From assembly GCA_035582835.1 (NCBI GenBank), contig JAYKAV010003080.1, positions 357,753-421,752 of the forward strand: a stretch of DNA of 64,000 nt, read 5' to 3'. The notes under the pieces were generated by a model, which saw only the letters and a program-made list of their open reading frames with translations, made no database searches and had not been told where the DNA came from. Positions 1 to 15,000 of this stretch are shown here, piece after piece (the stretch's first letter is position 1; every line of letters begins with the position of its first letter). Source of the stretch: Phoebastria nigripes (lineage: Eukaryota > Chordata > Aves > Procellariiformes > Diomedeidae). A program made the translations under genes and the position numbers.

Positions 1-38
1 TTCCGAATTGTCACCCCACACAAAAAGCTGCCCATCCT
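1..38 (-). CDS. RPGR: RPGR exon 6, 5' part cut by window edge
   Basis: The acceptor TTCATTTTAG is followed by AG completing Glu161, then [12 protein letters not shown] (residues 162-173), which corresponds to the human segment DGRLFMWGDNSE. The exon continues to the left of base 1. Confidence 0.92.
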
Positions 39-3000
39 CTAAAATGAAGACACAGATAGTTAACAGATTTAAAGCCCAAACTAATAAAAAGTTAATCTAC
101 CCATTTAAAAGCATTTCATAAACTCTGTGTGTGATACTACTAAATGTCATGATCTCAGGCACATAAAATGGTATTTAGCACAATGCAACAGAACAGTCTG
201 AAGAAAGAGGGTATCCCTTAAGCTTTTCAAAAGTGACACAGAACATTTAAGTCATCAACTGATGTTAGACCATAAATAGCAACAGGAAAAGTACTATGTA
301 AAAACATTCCTTCAAAAAGAGGAAGATTGAACGTATAAGACAATTCAGTTGCCAGAGGTCATATGAAAATATCACGGTGAATTTAAAGCATCTTCTCATT
401 TCTAGTAGCAAGTCACCACTTTCTCATTCTTCCAAACTTATTCTTTGTTCTGACTTTAGCACACATCCCACTTATTCTTGCCTTATCTTTCAGTTCTCTT
501 CACAGGTGATTATATTGCCCAGCTTCATTTTGTTTTCCTTAAACTATCACAATAGCTGTTCCAGGTTTATTAAGACCAGCCTCTGTTGACACAAAGACCA
601 ATGGCAGCAGTAAAAAAAAACCAACATGAAAAATCTCTAGATTTTTCTAGAAGAGATGAGGTCTTCTCTCTGCATATTTGTTATTGGTGGGAAATAAGCT
701 GTGAATAAAAAAAGCATACCATCTACAGTGCTACTGAGATGCTGTTGGGAACTAAAATCATTCAAAGTTGACTTACAAATCACAGGAGAATGTTAGCAAT
801 TGTCACAAAAAATATAAACCAAACAAGCAGGCTAGCATCTCTCTCATACACTCTTATGCTCTCTGTCACATTCTGAAATGACAGCCTCAATCACTTATCC
901 TAAACATGTACAGAAACAGCTGCTTTACAGCAAAACTTGAGAAATTACATTATAGGGTAATAAAGGACCACCCATCCGATGGCTAAAAGTGTTATAACTG
1001 TGTGGACTTCAACATGTCACAATTGTATAATTTTGCCATCGGAGAAATAGGTCATACGTTAGGCCTCTCTCGGAATTAGTAATGACACAGCTGTGTAGCC
1101 TGTACCAGTAGACCAAAATAGTTGCAGTAAGACATGGAATTAGAGAAACTTAGTTTTTGTAAGATTCATGTTTTGTAGCTAGCTTCCCTGGAAATGAACT
1201 GAAGATTTTTCCCATTTTGCAGGTATTCATATTGTCTCTCCTTTGTAAGGATTCCTACTAAACTAGTACAGGTTGAGCTCCCATAGCAGGCCACCGCTCA
1301 TGGAAAAGGTCTACTTTCACAAAAATTGTAGGAAGTTAATGAGACTGCCACCCCTTACAAGATTGTGTTGAAATAGGCAATTGGCTATCAAAAAATGACT
1401 ATGGTTACTAGGGAAAGAAGACAGTGAGGCATAGAAAATACACCCACATATGCAGACAGAATGCTGGAATAAATGTTCCCTGGAACATCAGGCTGGACAC
1501 ACATAAATAGATTTTATTAGCAGTTGCTCTTACCAGTTACTGCTGCTGAGGTGTATGATCCAGCTGCTAGCTGTTTGATCTTGTGCTGGTTGGTAAAAAA
1601 ACTAATTAAATGAAATGTAGTCCTTTCCTCTGTGTCACCTAATCCCAACTGACCTTCACTGTTACCTCCAGCAGCATACACATTTCCTTTTTCTGCATAC
1701 AGAAAAGCACATGTAATACACAGAATGAAGACATTCTCATCAGTGGTAAAAAGTCAGAGAAACTTGAGCAAGCAATTTAATTTTCGATGGAGAAACATTA
1801 CAGAAAAGTTGGGGTCTACTGCCCTGAAATATCCTCGAGTTGACATTAGCAGTTTCTGTTGTAGCTAGCAAGGAGGCTTTCCTGCACATGCTTGGATCAG
1901 AACTTTCTAAAGGACCTACATGTACTTAGACTGACTGCATTTCCCACCATTCTGGAGACTGATCTAAAAAGTAAATATAATTTGAAGTTCTGCAAGAGTT
2001 CTGAGAAAATGACTACTAGTAGCCCTGGCAGCCAGAAGATGCTCCTTCCCCAAATAATGTGCATTTTAAGATAAAGCAGGAGGAAAATGGTGAATGATGT
2101 CACAGGCAAGAAAACTGAAGTCGTATTAGTACGTAAATTAAAAAGATGCATAACTTGGTAGTTTTGAGTACTGTGAATGAAATCTATTTTTGCTTAGGTT
2201 TTTATTAGAAATATTTTACTCATTTTAACATTTAAATCACTTTCGATTTAATTAACTAGGTCTTTATTTTGTTTTAGAATCTTAAAATTGAAGTTAAAGC
2301 TGATGATTGATATCCTGAACTTAAGAGAACTTTAAGATTTATATTTTTAATTTTAGTATGTTTCACATCTAAAGTGCTCATCTATGATGAAAAAGATAAG
2401 GCCCATTAATAACACAAATCCAGACACAAATGTGATAAGCAACTGACATACAATTTATAAATGGTCCTTGCTATATAAATGGCCACAAATTATCTAGCCA
2501 GCGTGTACACTAAAAGTGACTAATACTTACTCTGTGCAGTCTTGCATACTCAACTGTTATTAAAATGTTCTGTTTTATTCTAATAGTCTTATTTACAGTG
2601 CTCAGGGTCTCCACATATATAAACCTCCTAATAATCAAACAATCCTCTTTATAATATTACTGCAAGCTAAAGGATTGCAACCACAAAGATGGCTATTCCA
2701 TTACATAAATTTTAGAAGTATGACAAGAATTTGCATCAATTCTCTGTATACTGTCTCTCTAAAAATTTATTTTTAGTTTAAATTTACAGTTTATTTATTT
2801 ATAGCTTAATAAAGCAACTTGTCACTGAAATAGCAGACTACCTTGTCTAACCAAAATGCAACAAAATTTGAAGACTTGAAAACATTCAGTTCTACTATAT
2901 TTACTCAAATATATAACTTCACACTAATAAAGATAAATTACTTGTCAAAGGTAAATTTGAGTACAGATATATAAAAAATACTAATATACCTTTACAGGGC

Positions 3001-6000
3001 TTAAATGAAATATTTATAATTGATAACCGCACCTCAAATGCCAGCAAGAAATTTTTTCATCTGTCCATTGCTAGCAAACTCCTATATAACATTATTTTAT
3101 AAATGCATTGGCTCAGAATAAATCAAGCATTCAAAGAACTGGATATCAAAACCCCAAGTTTTAACAGTCCCATTTTCGTTTATTTTTCCTTCCTCAACGC
3201 TCCTGGGGTTCCTAATGTAATTTTGCATGAAAGGAAAGGAAGAAATCTATCTTTAATATGTATACAATATAGGTTACATACCTGTGTAAACTAAAGTGTG
3301 GTTTCTTCCACAAACAGCAAGTTTTGTTTTTTCTGGTTTTAAAGCTATGAATTAAAGTCAAAGGGGGGGGGAAAAGTTATAATCAAGCTGATAGCTGGTT
3401 CAACAACAAAATGTTCTATGCTCTAGAGGGAGCTCTTATTTTTTTCATTTTTTTACCAACAGAATGATTACAAGATTCGTTGCCCATTTGAACCTAGCAC
3501 ATGACTTATTAAATCAGGATGCCCCCAAGACAAGAAAACAGATGTAGACCTTAAAAACTTGTAGCTGACACTCTGGTTAACTTGATGATGGCTACTTCAT
3601 CCCAATGTCACATTCCCCAGAATTTACCATTTATGGGATATGCCTCAAAGAATATATCAAGTTGCAGGACAAAATGCATGCTTAAAGCTGTCTTCAGTTT
3701 TCATTAACAGTACTATTCTTAACTCCCTCTTATGCTTTTCCCACTATCTTCAATCTTTACAACCATACCATTCTTTTGTCTTATCATCCCTATCTTCCTT
3801 CATTATGCACACCTACCTTTTTTGCTAGACTTTTGCTCTGCACTGCCCTCTTATTGATCACTAAACTCAGTTGCTAAGGACAGTCCTATCTGGACTAGTG
3901 CCTAAAATTTTTGCATATACCATCCTGTCTCAATTTCAGCTCAATTACTACCCACCCATTGCATGTACTTCTGTGCAGTCTGGTCACCGTGAAAGACTGA
4001 GAATATATGCGAGAGGAGTCAAGAGTTATTTTGGTGGGAAAGAGAAAATACAGAACTGCCTTTTCTCCCATGGCAAGTGCACTCCATTTCAGAAACAGAG
4101 GAAAAAAATCTCACCGACTTTTCCATCCTCTCTCCAATTACTGGTCATTGCCAACAATTTATCTTCGCTCAGCCATGTCCATGTGCCCTATACAATGCTC
4201 TTGAAACAGCATTATTTTTACATAATGTATCTTTAATTGCTTTTCCACTGCACTAGTCCATGACAAAGCCAATAACCATCATCCCTTTCACAAACCCTTT
4301 TTCAGTCCTTCCAAATCAGCTTTCATCAGCTCCATAACATTGAGATTAAAGTCCCTTCTACCTCCTACCAAGTCACCAAATAAATCTATCTACTTAAGCA
4401 TGAACTGTCTCTGGTCTATCACACAGACACAAACAAATTGTCCAAATTCAGGTTCCTGCCTATCCTATCCAACACCTATCACTACCACGAGGCTGGAACC
4501 ATAACACTTCCAATGTTGGCTTCTTCCTGCTGCTTTATACCCCAAAACTCTGCCTCCGACTTCAGAGATGATCTTAATCAGCTCTTCAGAAGCCTGTGCT
4601 CCCTAACCTTCCTCCCACTTAGGCTAATCAATTGTATTTGATGAGCCATGCTGTATTTACAACGTTGCTGGCAATTTTTCATAACCAATTTCATTAGTCT
4701 CTAGTCAAGTACCAGAAGACATTTTCTCAGAAAATATGCAGCCACAACCAGGCCCCAAGCAGAAACTGAAACGTGTCCTTGCAACCCCATTCCCAAAGCC
4801 AAGTGATGACTGAAAGCCAATGAGAAAAGCTCCAGGACTTTCTCCTGCTGCCTACTGCCAAGAGAAGAAAGATACCCCCCTTGTGACTTTTTTCAATGGA
4901 TGCCAGGTCTGGTTTGAATTGCTGTCATCTTCGTCTTTTATTCTCCATTGCAATTTGACAGTAAAAACAAAACTTGACACCCAATCCATTTAAGCCAAGG
5001 TAAGAATCAATCTCTCACATGGCTGACAGAAGACGTGAACCTGAGAGTAGCTGCATTCTCCCTCTGAAGTGAAACAGAGAGAGGAGCAGATAAAGGACAG
5101 TAGAATAAACTAAATCAGGAAGAAACGAGTTTGAACAAGCAGGATAATTTGTTTTTAACAATAAGCTAACAGATAGATCTGCTGGCAGAAAGGATGAGGA
5201 TAAACATTTAATGGTGAAAAGAAATTTATTAATGGGATAGATCTGACTTAAGTAAGGGGATAGGGAAGAAGTATTGACTTAGTTTTGTTTGACAAGATAA
5301 AACCAGCTAGGAAAGATCAAGAAGCTAACAGTGCAATGAAAACATACTTTCCAACACATGAAGGAATATGGGCATTTATTTTACTGCTTCATACAAATAT
5401 ATTAACATCTATGCCCCCTCGGGCACTTCTTATACTTGCTAAAAATGTAGCAGTACTTGTAGAAAGTTCCTGATAGATTTTTTCATTTATAAAGATGCTA
5501 AGACAAAAGTGATACAAAGGTTACACAATGCTGTTGGAACACCAATTTCTAACGCATAGACAACACTGCAGAGACTAAGCATCTGATTTATGTCTTTGCA
5601 GTCACAATGAAGATGTGGTTTGTCAGAAAAGGCAAATATTACATAAAATGAGAGCCCTCAAAAAAGACAGGATTCTATGTATGTGAAGTAATCTTCAGAT
5701 GCAAAAGGACCCAGAATCTGGAACTGATGGAAAATCAATCAGGGATCCTTTGAGCTATGTTTATGAGCTTGTGCAGTAATATGCTACACATGATGAGTAA
5801 AGGCGGCAGAATCATTTCTTTTGGAACTGCATCTTATAAAGTACCTTTTCACAAGGGTCTCCTTTCAAAAAGACAAAAAAAGAAAAATTAAACAAACCTT
5901 TAACACATGTTGGTTTGCTGACAGTGTTCTTTGATCCTAGTCCTAATTGGCCCCAGTTGTTACTGCCGAACATGTATAGTTTACCATTCCCTGAAAAAAA

Positions 6001-9000
6001 ATGCACAGTCAGAATCCATACAAGTGTTTGAATACCTCATACAAGACAAGATGGTCATTCATACACTATGCTATTTATTACTTCCTCTTTAATGTAACGT
6101 TTAAGATTAGGCAATTCAATACTTAAGTGCAAACAATAATTAATGTCCTTTGATTTTTCAGTACAAATGTAGTAATTGCATTGTTTAAGTAAGAAATCCC
6201 CAGCCAGAAGAAGGGACAAAAAGCAGAACAAACATCCTCTCCTTTAATTACAGCACAGATAAAGTACTCTTCAAAATGTTGTACTCTTGGACAGACCCTG
6301 CAGTTCAGAAACCACAGTATCTATAGGCCTTCTTATAAAATAACAGCACATTCAACTGAGCACCCACATCTTTTACCCCAAACACAGGAATGAATAATGC
6401 AGCTGTATAATTAATACAAACACAGATTTGTAATATTCAGCTTATTTTACTGTTTTTGGGGGGCTATANCTTTTACTGCTAAATGTCTTCTCTTAAAATG
6501 ATTTACAAATTTGCACTTCTACAGAACATAGTTTCTGATAAATTTTCAAATGTGTTCACAAATTGCATTAATTGTTACTCTGCAGAAGGAATGCATAAAA
6601 ACACCATGCAGTCAGGGAGTTTTGTAAACCTAAATGCAAACATTCAATTACAAATCTTCAACAGGAGCAATGCTAGAATCATATTTGAGAAACTGGTATG
6701 ACTTGTCATTGAACTTGCAGGTTTGACCATTACAAACAATGAACTGTTGTAATTGGGAATAACCAGTGGTTTTTTTTAGAGGATGGTATATGAACAGATG
6801 AAACTTTTGTCATCAGGCATGCAAATTAGACAGCCAAAACTGACTACTGACAATACCTTAAAATGAATTAATTTCATTTAATTTCATTTTTTAAACTATT
6901 AACTTTTGTAAAGCTGTGAAGTTCACACCCAAAGAGAAAACCCTTGTTCCAACAGAAATCTTTGCAAAACAGTAGAAACTGATTTGTAAAAAAAACCCAT
7001 GTAAATAAACTTTGTCACCCTAGCCATCAACAATTATCACATGATCACAATGCATAACAGCAATTCCACACAATAATGCCAAAATATTATGACTGTTTGT
7101 ACTTCAGTAGTGTAGGTTCCCAGTGAAGGTTCTGAATGTGATTTAGAGAGACTTTGAAATAGGATATTGAAATGTTTAAGATATAACAAAAATACTTACT
7201 CTATTAAAAAAAATTCATTTATTGTCTTAAATATAACCACATAGTTAAAAAAAAAACAAAACAAACCACCAACAACTAACAATAACTAGTATCTAAAGTC
7301 CCAATCAAATTGTTAGATTTGACAATTTTTGGAACATGGGGCTATGTGTCAATATTATGTCTTTCCAAGAAAGTTGGAAGGGAAGAAAGTCTGAGGTCAA
7401 GTCTACACTAAGCACTACTAATAGCATTTATAGCACCATCCTGATTTTGATAATGCAATCACGTCAAAACACATGCAGAGCTGTCTGTCACTGAGAGCAA
7501 AAAGCACCTTAACAGAAAGAATTTTTATTAGCAATGGCATCCTATATTAGTATATGCTTCCTTCTATCCTTGGTTTATACTTTTTAACTGCCTTTATAAG
7601 ACAGTAGTACTCCTGTGGAATATGATGCCAAGCTGCCATAATTCAATTTAAGCACATTCTCTTTTATCCATTCAAATTTCCAACAGGTCATGCTTTTCAT
7701 CCTATAATCTGTTGTTTCTTATACCAGTCTTTAAATTCTCAGGCATTGCTTTGTAAGGCAAGGAGCTTAACAGATGAAAGGAATCTTTTTACATTCTTCT
7801 ACAACTGAGTGACAGCCTTTTATAATTTCAGGCTTCCAACACTTAGCAGTGTAACAGAAAATAAGAAAACTGGGAAGCAGGTGATTCAGACAGTGAATGA
7901 AAACTAACAGGCACTACAGAGGAACCTAAACAAATGCCTGCAATGAAGCAAAATTTCTGGGTCTGTACAGCAAATCAGGTTTTGGAACAGACATGATGCA
8001 ATCTAAGCTGGCCAGGAAACACAACAGAATTTTGTATGCAAAAGGCCCTATTTTCATAATTGCATACTGAGATATCTCCAGTCACCACCACAGATGCACT
8101 GATGTGAGAACTAATTCAACAGCAGACAAATAGGCAAGGATCATATTTCAAAACTTTGCAAACTCAGATTGCTCTTGTCTTTTTGCTTCCACTTCAGTGC
8201 TGACATACAGAGATTGTGGCCATCTGCCATCTGGAATGGCTGGCAGAAGACAGGTCCAGCAGAGTGAGATTATGACCCTGGGCAGCAGAAGGGAAACAAC
8301 AAGATATAAAGAAAGGGACTACTAGGACTGTTTTGGTGATGAAAACATACTTCCAACACCAGTCTCCTCCTTCAATCTCATGCAAGACTGGAGTATTTCT
8401 CCAAAGTACGTTTGCATTGGCTTATCACCAGCAGATGTTTCACCAACATTAATTCAGGGCTATTAGGGAAGCCACAAGATGCTTACATCTTTAGGAACAG
8501 AGGATTTTGTGAGACACTTCAGGAAGACAGTGTCTCCTAACTAGTACATTTCTCATATGAGTAGCTGCTATCACAACTGTGATTCCTGGGAACCCATGTG
8601 TCATGTGCTCCCCTCGTTCATGAAGCGCTACTAAAGGCATTCATTCAGCAGCTGGGAAATACCAGCTGAAATCCTCAACATGCTTCATGATAATAGCAGG
8701 TAGCCAAGTATTCCGATCACTTATGTTTAAAGGTATGTTTTAGATATTCCCCCCCTTGCTTTCTAAATTATATTAGTGTGGGAGGGAAATAAAATAGGGA
8801 GACAATGTACAGACTTTGAGCATTTATTACAAGATTCTATTGAGAAGCTGTATCTGAAGAAAACTTAAAAGGTAATATTTTGGACAGAGTGTCATATGCC
8901 AGGCACCATGATTTTTTGTATTTATTTGTGCTATTTTGTGAATAAACTATGTTAACAGTTCATTTAAAATTCATATACAATTCAAATCAATCGCATGAAA

Positions 9001-12000
9001 ATGGGAATGACATCAGTTTTGTTAGGCAAGTCACGATATTCTCAAAATAAAAGCTTTATTGAGCAATAACAACAGTCATGCTTAGGACATTTAGCATCGC
9101 ACAAACAAAAACAGCACAGTATGTTGCCTGCTCCTACACATATCCAAGATCAACACAAACGTGTACTAATCTCTCTCATTTTCCTCTTGCTGCTGATGTA
9201 AAAGACACTGTGCCATGTTCTGATGGCCTGCTGGTAGGCAGAAAGAATAGAGGGAATCTGGCATCCAAAGACCTGGAGAGATTCCAAGGTCTCTTTGGGG
9301 TAAATTGTTGAATGTTTAATGCCTTACAAAACTTGAAATTATGAGCATATTATCCTGTTGTGGTTCCATATGCACCTCTTTTCACTCCTACTTTTACACT
9401 TGATAACTTCTTTCTTTCCTTCTACCCTCTTGCACCGGGGGCTTCAGTTCTCTCCAGAGCTGACTTCAGAAAACGTGTCTTCCGTCATCACCATTTCCCC
9501 CCTTGTGATCAGGATCAGTCTCTCTGATTAAATGTGGGCAAGCTGCCTGCGATACTCTAATCAAGGCAAATAAACAATAAGACAGCTGTTAACTTTAAGA
9601 GTTTTGTAGAAAAGAAAATTAATAGAAAGGTATTGGGAGGACATTCTTAAAAATATGCGTAATGTCACTTATTTCACACCAGCTCTTAACAGGATGAATA
9701 AATTGCTTTCCAAAGCCTGCAGTTATAAAAGATGCAGGGAGTGAACTGTCAGTATTCTTGGGCCAAAAAATATAGAAATGGGGCAAGAAACATTATTAAG
9801 AATATTACAAGTGATGCTGGAAGATATACTGCTCATGACTGTGTTAAAGAACTAAAGACAACAACTGCTTAAAAGAATTCCTGCTAACATTTTAATGAAG
9901 ATTGTGCTAAAGGTAGAGAGCAAATAAATAAACAAACACAAATTTCAATTCCAAACTCCAAAACTGGAGGAGGAAATGTTTCTCCGACTAGCTCAGCAAG
10001 CCAACTCAAAGTCAGCAAGTAACTATCTCTTTCTATTCCAACATACAGCCACAGTATGTAAATAAAATTTTGGACTCTCAACTCCCAACCTAGAAAGCCA
10101 AAGAACAGAGTGTTTTATATTTACTTTACACTTTCCTTCTTAAAAGTCATGTGGGAATATTGATGCTGGATTAGATTAAAGAAGTATTTGAAAATTTCTG
10201 AATATTTTGTTTGAATGCTAAATATTAGTTCCTGTACATTTTCTTCATTTGCATTCAGTCAAGATTCAGTGCTAGATGTAGCTCTTTCTCCTGCCCAAAA
10301 CCAGCTTTAAGGAATGTTTTGTATCAGTTTGGGTGATTGTTTTACTTATGGTTGTTGAGACATGTTAGTGTAAAACTGATATATTTCTATCATATTTGAA
10401 TCTACCTCATATTCCCGCTGTCCCCTACATACATAAGTCCCACTACCTCTTCCAGGCGGTGGAAAAAAAAAGGAGGGGGGAATTTTGTGACCTGTAAATA
10501 AAGACTGAAAATAACATGAAGCATGCATTAACACACACCTGCTTGAGATACTTTTCCTTTCTCAGTGATGTTTGTCTTTTATCTCTTCCAGGTCAGGTTC
10601 AGCTGGATTTCAAGAAGCTCCTGGTTTCCCACAATGTCTGTACCCTTCTCAGTAAACTCATTATCGGCATGCATTTCTGGAGCTTTTATTCCAGGTGTTA
10701 CTGCAGTTCAATGTCATTCACAAAGGGCTGTAATTCCACTGTATCATCCAACTCCATCTAACAGCAGAAATGTGTGGTGCACACGGGCATGCACAGGTGT
10801 GAAGAACAAATGAGGGACAAAGATTTTCTGTTTCCCTTCTTCACTTTTTTGTACAACTCTTCTCTACCTTTGCTCATTGTTGATCAGTATTTTACCCTCA
10901 CTTTTGCCTCTACTTTACAATGTCCCAAAAAAACTTTTGGTACCAAAGAAATCTTGTACTCATGCTTCTACAGTTCCTTCTCCTCAAAAGCTTTGAGAAA
11001 ATAAAGATCTGATTATCTAGAAGTTTCCCTGGTGATGTATCTGCACACTACAACAGCAAAAGCCAGCTACAGAGACATTTTTGAAACATGCTGTATATAT
11101 TAAAATAACAGGGAGAAGGGGAGATAGCAGAGAAACGGTGCTACATGCAAACCTACGCAAGTTGACTTCTTCAAAAGCTTTATCTAAGTGGTCACTATTA
11201 CAGTGACAAGGGAATTAGGGGATTGTTGCTAATTAGGGTAACAGTGCTGGCACAGGCACGTGCTGGGGGAACTCAAGGAGGCAATTTAAGTTCACTGGTC
11301 TAAACTGAGAATTATACTAGTGTTATTTCAAACTGGGTGTAGGCATATGAAAGGATATATCAAAAAAAAATTTCAAAAGGAAAATTTCACAGTGACCCAG
11401 GTTACATTCTGATTAATTTTATGCAACAGGCAATTTAATAGAACTGGTTCAATCCAAGAAAAAGTGTCAAGTTTTCTTCAAAACACAAACTATTCATGGA
11501 TAATTCATCTTCTATGAAGTTAGGCTTGAAAAATTCATCGTATAATTTCACTTCAAGATGTTCTGCAGTCCACGAAATCTATACTCTTCTTTTATCATGC
11601 CTGGAATTGTTCATTTTAAAAATCCAGCATGTTCAACTTTGCTTGGGGACATAGCTAGAAACCCTCAAGTGCAATGACCAATTGGGTATTGATGAGGAAT
11701 AAATACATTCCAATAAAAAAAGTCCTGAAAATATGCATATAACTTTCATAACAACAAAGTCATATTATCTATCAGTATTTGTTTGTCAATACAATCGACA
11801 CACGTGCTCATCAACAAAAGAGTAGCCCCTTCCACATAAAATAAATTGAACAAGTTCTTCAATGAGTATTGCTTCCATCATTTCAAAGAAATGAAAATGA
11901 ACATAAATACTGTTCACTGTATTGCACCTGAGCTTCTTTGAATGCTTTTGCAATTTATTTCTGATTTTAGTAGGATTTTCTGAAGTTTTTTGTGTTGCTC

Positions 12001-15000
12001 TTTCAAGGGTTATTTTCAGTTGACAGTTAACAGTAATTCAAATCTAAATTGCAGAGATACAATTTTATCTATTGTTTCAGGCAGGTTCCTAATGAACTTG
12101 TTGACTGTGTTCAACAGATACTGTTTACGTCCACGATACAAACCTCTATATTTAAGATTATCTACTAAATACTGTCAGATTCACAGGAAACATTCAAGCT
12201 GAACAAAGTCATGCTTACTTTAAATCCAGTGTGATACATTCAGTTATTACTGATTCACTCATGACAGTTCTCAGGCACATCTTGTGAAAACCTTCAGTGA
12301 CCTCACACTAACTTCAAAGGCATCTGATAGCCCCAACAGAAGAGTACCCCCTCCTCTCCACAACCCAATTTAATATATTACCTCAGGATTCAAATAAGAA
12401 TCATAACTTTCCAAGCTGTCCAAATATATAACCTTTTATCATACACTCCATTTCCAATACTGACCTGTAACAATAGCAGTATGTTCATCTCCACATGATA
12501 TATGTACAGGCTTGTCATTTTTGAACCAGAACTTGCTAGGAATATCTTCAGCAAATTTGCTTTTTCCAAATGTGAAAACAGCACCTGATTCTAAAACACA
12601 AAAAGACAATGTCAATTTTAATGAAAACAAATTTTGCCTCATATATTTTGAAATAGTCATTTCCTATTAATTCAATCGCACATTTTAGTTTCCCATCTTT
12701 TTCTTTTTTTAAAAAATGGCTGAAGGATTTTCTTCTGTTCTGTTTCATCAAGACTACTTCGTTTTCAGGTTCACATTTTAGTCCTTCTGATTATTCTTAG
12801 CCTCCATGAATTTCCCAATACAATACGTACTGTTGATGGTATATTGTGTTCTGAGGATACTGTATTGGGTTTGCATGGCAAGGTTTTGGTAACCAGGGGG
12901 GCTACAGGGGTGGCTTCTGTGAGAAGCTACTAGAAGCTTCCCCTATGTCTGACAGAGCCAATGCCAGCCGGCTCCAAGACGGACCCACCACTGGCCGAGG
13001 CCGAGCCCCTCAGTGACGGTGGTNGCACCTCTGTGATAATGTTTTTAAGAAGGGGGAAAAACTGCTGTGCAACAGCAGCCGGGAGAGAGAGGAGCAAGAA
13101 TATGAGAGAGAAACAGTGCTGCAGACACCAAGGTCAGTGAAGAAGGAGGGGGAGGAGGTGCTCCAGGCGCCGGAGCAGAGATTCCCCTGCAGCCCGTGGT
13201 GAAGACCATGGTGAGGCAGGCTGTCCCCCTGCAGCCCATGGAGGTCCACGGTGGAGCAGATATCCACCTGCAGCTCGTGGAGGACCCCACGCTGGAGCAG
13301 GTGGATGCGCCTGAAGGAGGCTGTGACCCCGTGGAGAGCCCGTGCTGGAGCAGGCTCCTGGCAAGACCTGTAACCCCGTGGGGGACCCATGCTTGAGCAG
13401 TCTGTTCCTGAAGGACTGTACCCCATGGAAAGGACCCACACTGGAGCAGTTCGTGAAGAACTGCAGCCCGTGGGAGGGACTCACGTTGAAGTTCATGGAG
13501 GACTGTCTCCCATGGGAGGGACCCCACACTGGAGCAGGGGAAGAGAGCGAGGAGGAAGGAGTGGCAGAGACAGAGTGTGATGAACTGTCCACAACCCCCA
13601 TTCCCTGTCCCCCTGTACCGCTCGGAGGGAGGAGGTAGAGAAATCAGGAGTGAAGTTGAGCCCGGAAAGAAGGGAGGGGTCAGCGGAAGGTGTTTTAAGA
13701 TTTGGTTTTGTTTCTCATTACCCTACCCCAACTTTTGATTGGCAATAAATAAAATTCATTTCCTCAAGTCAAGTCTGTTTTGCCCATGACGGTAATTGAT
13801 GAGTGATCTCCCTGTCCTTATCTCGACCCATGAGCCTTTCGTCATATTTTTCTCCCCCTGTCCAGCTGAGGAGGGGGAATGACAGAGCGGCTTGGTGGGC
13901 ACCTGGTGTCCGGCCAAGGTCAACCCACCACAGATACAATAATTTATTTTAAAGTACACTAACGTACTTTATCACTACCCTCTAAGAAAACCTACTAGGT
14001 GCATAAAAGAAAGAAAAAAGAACTCTAAATAACTGCCCCCAGAAAGTAAAATGAAAAGCTCATCCTGAAAGCAGGTCGAGACAAAGAGTTCTCACTTACG
14101 TTTATACTTGAATTCAAACAGGTTTTCCAAATTGAATTAGAGAGAGACACACACACACTGTGGAGAGGTGACAGGCTCCAAACTGACTACTCTTCCTCAC
14201 CCATCTGAAAAGATACATGTGCTCTAAAAATGGCCCCCTAAAATCAAAACTCTTAGCCTTCAAAACATGGGTTGGCACAACTGTCTTTGATCATAAGACC
14301 ACGATCTAAAAAATTCAAACAAAAACACCTGCCAAAAAAATCCAGACAACTCTTCCACCTTTGTAATCTGTCTAGTTTTCTCAGTTCTTCCTCCTTTCAA
14401 AAGTGTCAGCACTGTTGTTTTAAAACATAAAAAGTTAACTATGCATTCACCTTAAGGTCAAGCATGTGGCTTGACACAGAAAATACTAATTCTACAGGAA
14501 AATAAATGACCTCACAAGTTAAATAATTTGCCAAAAGCCATGCAGACAATGTGGCAAAGCACAATTAGACCTCCTATTTTAAAATGTCAAAACTTGTGCT
14601 TTAAGCATAGAATCATTCTTTGGAAAAGAAAACAAAGAAAAACCCAAACCTTTTCTTTGCAGACTTTCTGCTAACATGTAAGCTATGATAGCACAAATAC
14701 ACACAGTCACATTAGACTGCTTCTGTAAAATTATATGTAATTTGATAGTAACAGTCTTTCATTGAAAATAAATACACTGAGATGTTTCATTCTCTTCAAT
14801 ACTCTGCACCCCAGCTCCAAAACCCGAAGTTCTCTCTTAAACTGTAAATTTGATATTCATTTTGAAATGATTCTCTAATGCACAAGTTTCCGATATTTGC
14901 AAATGACATGTTATTTTATGTACCATGTTCAGCAGACATGTATCAAATTGTATGTACTACCTCTCTAGATGTTTCACCATTTTATTAAAAACAAGCCTTT

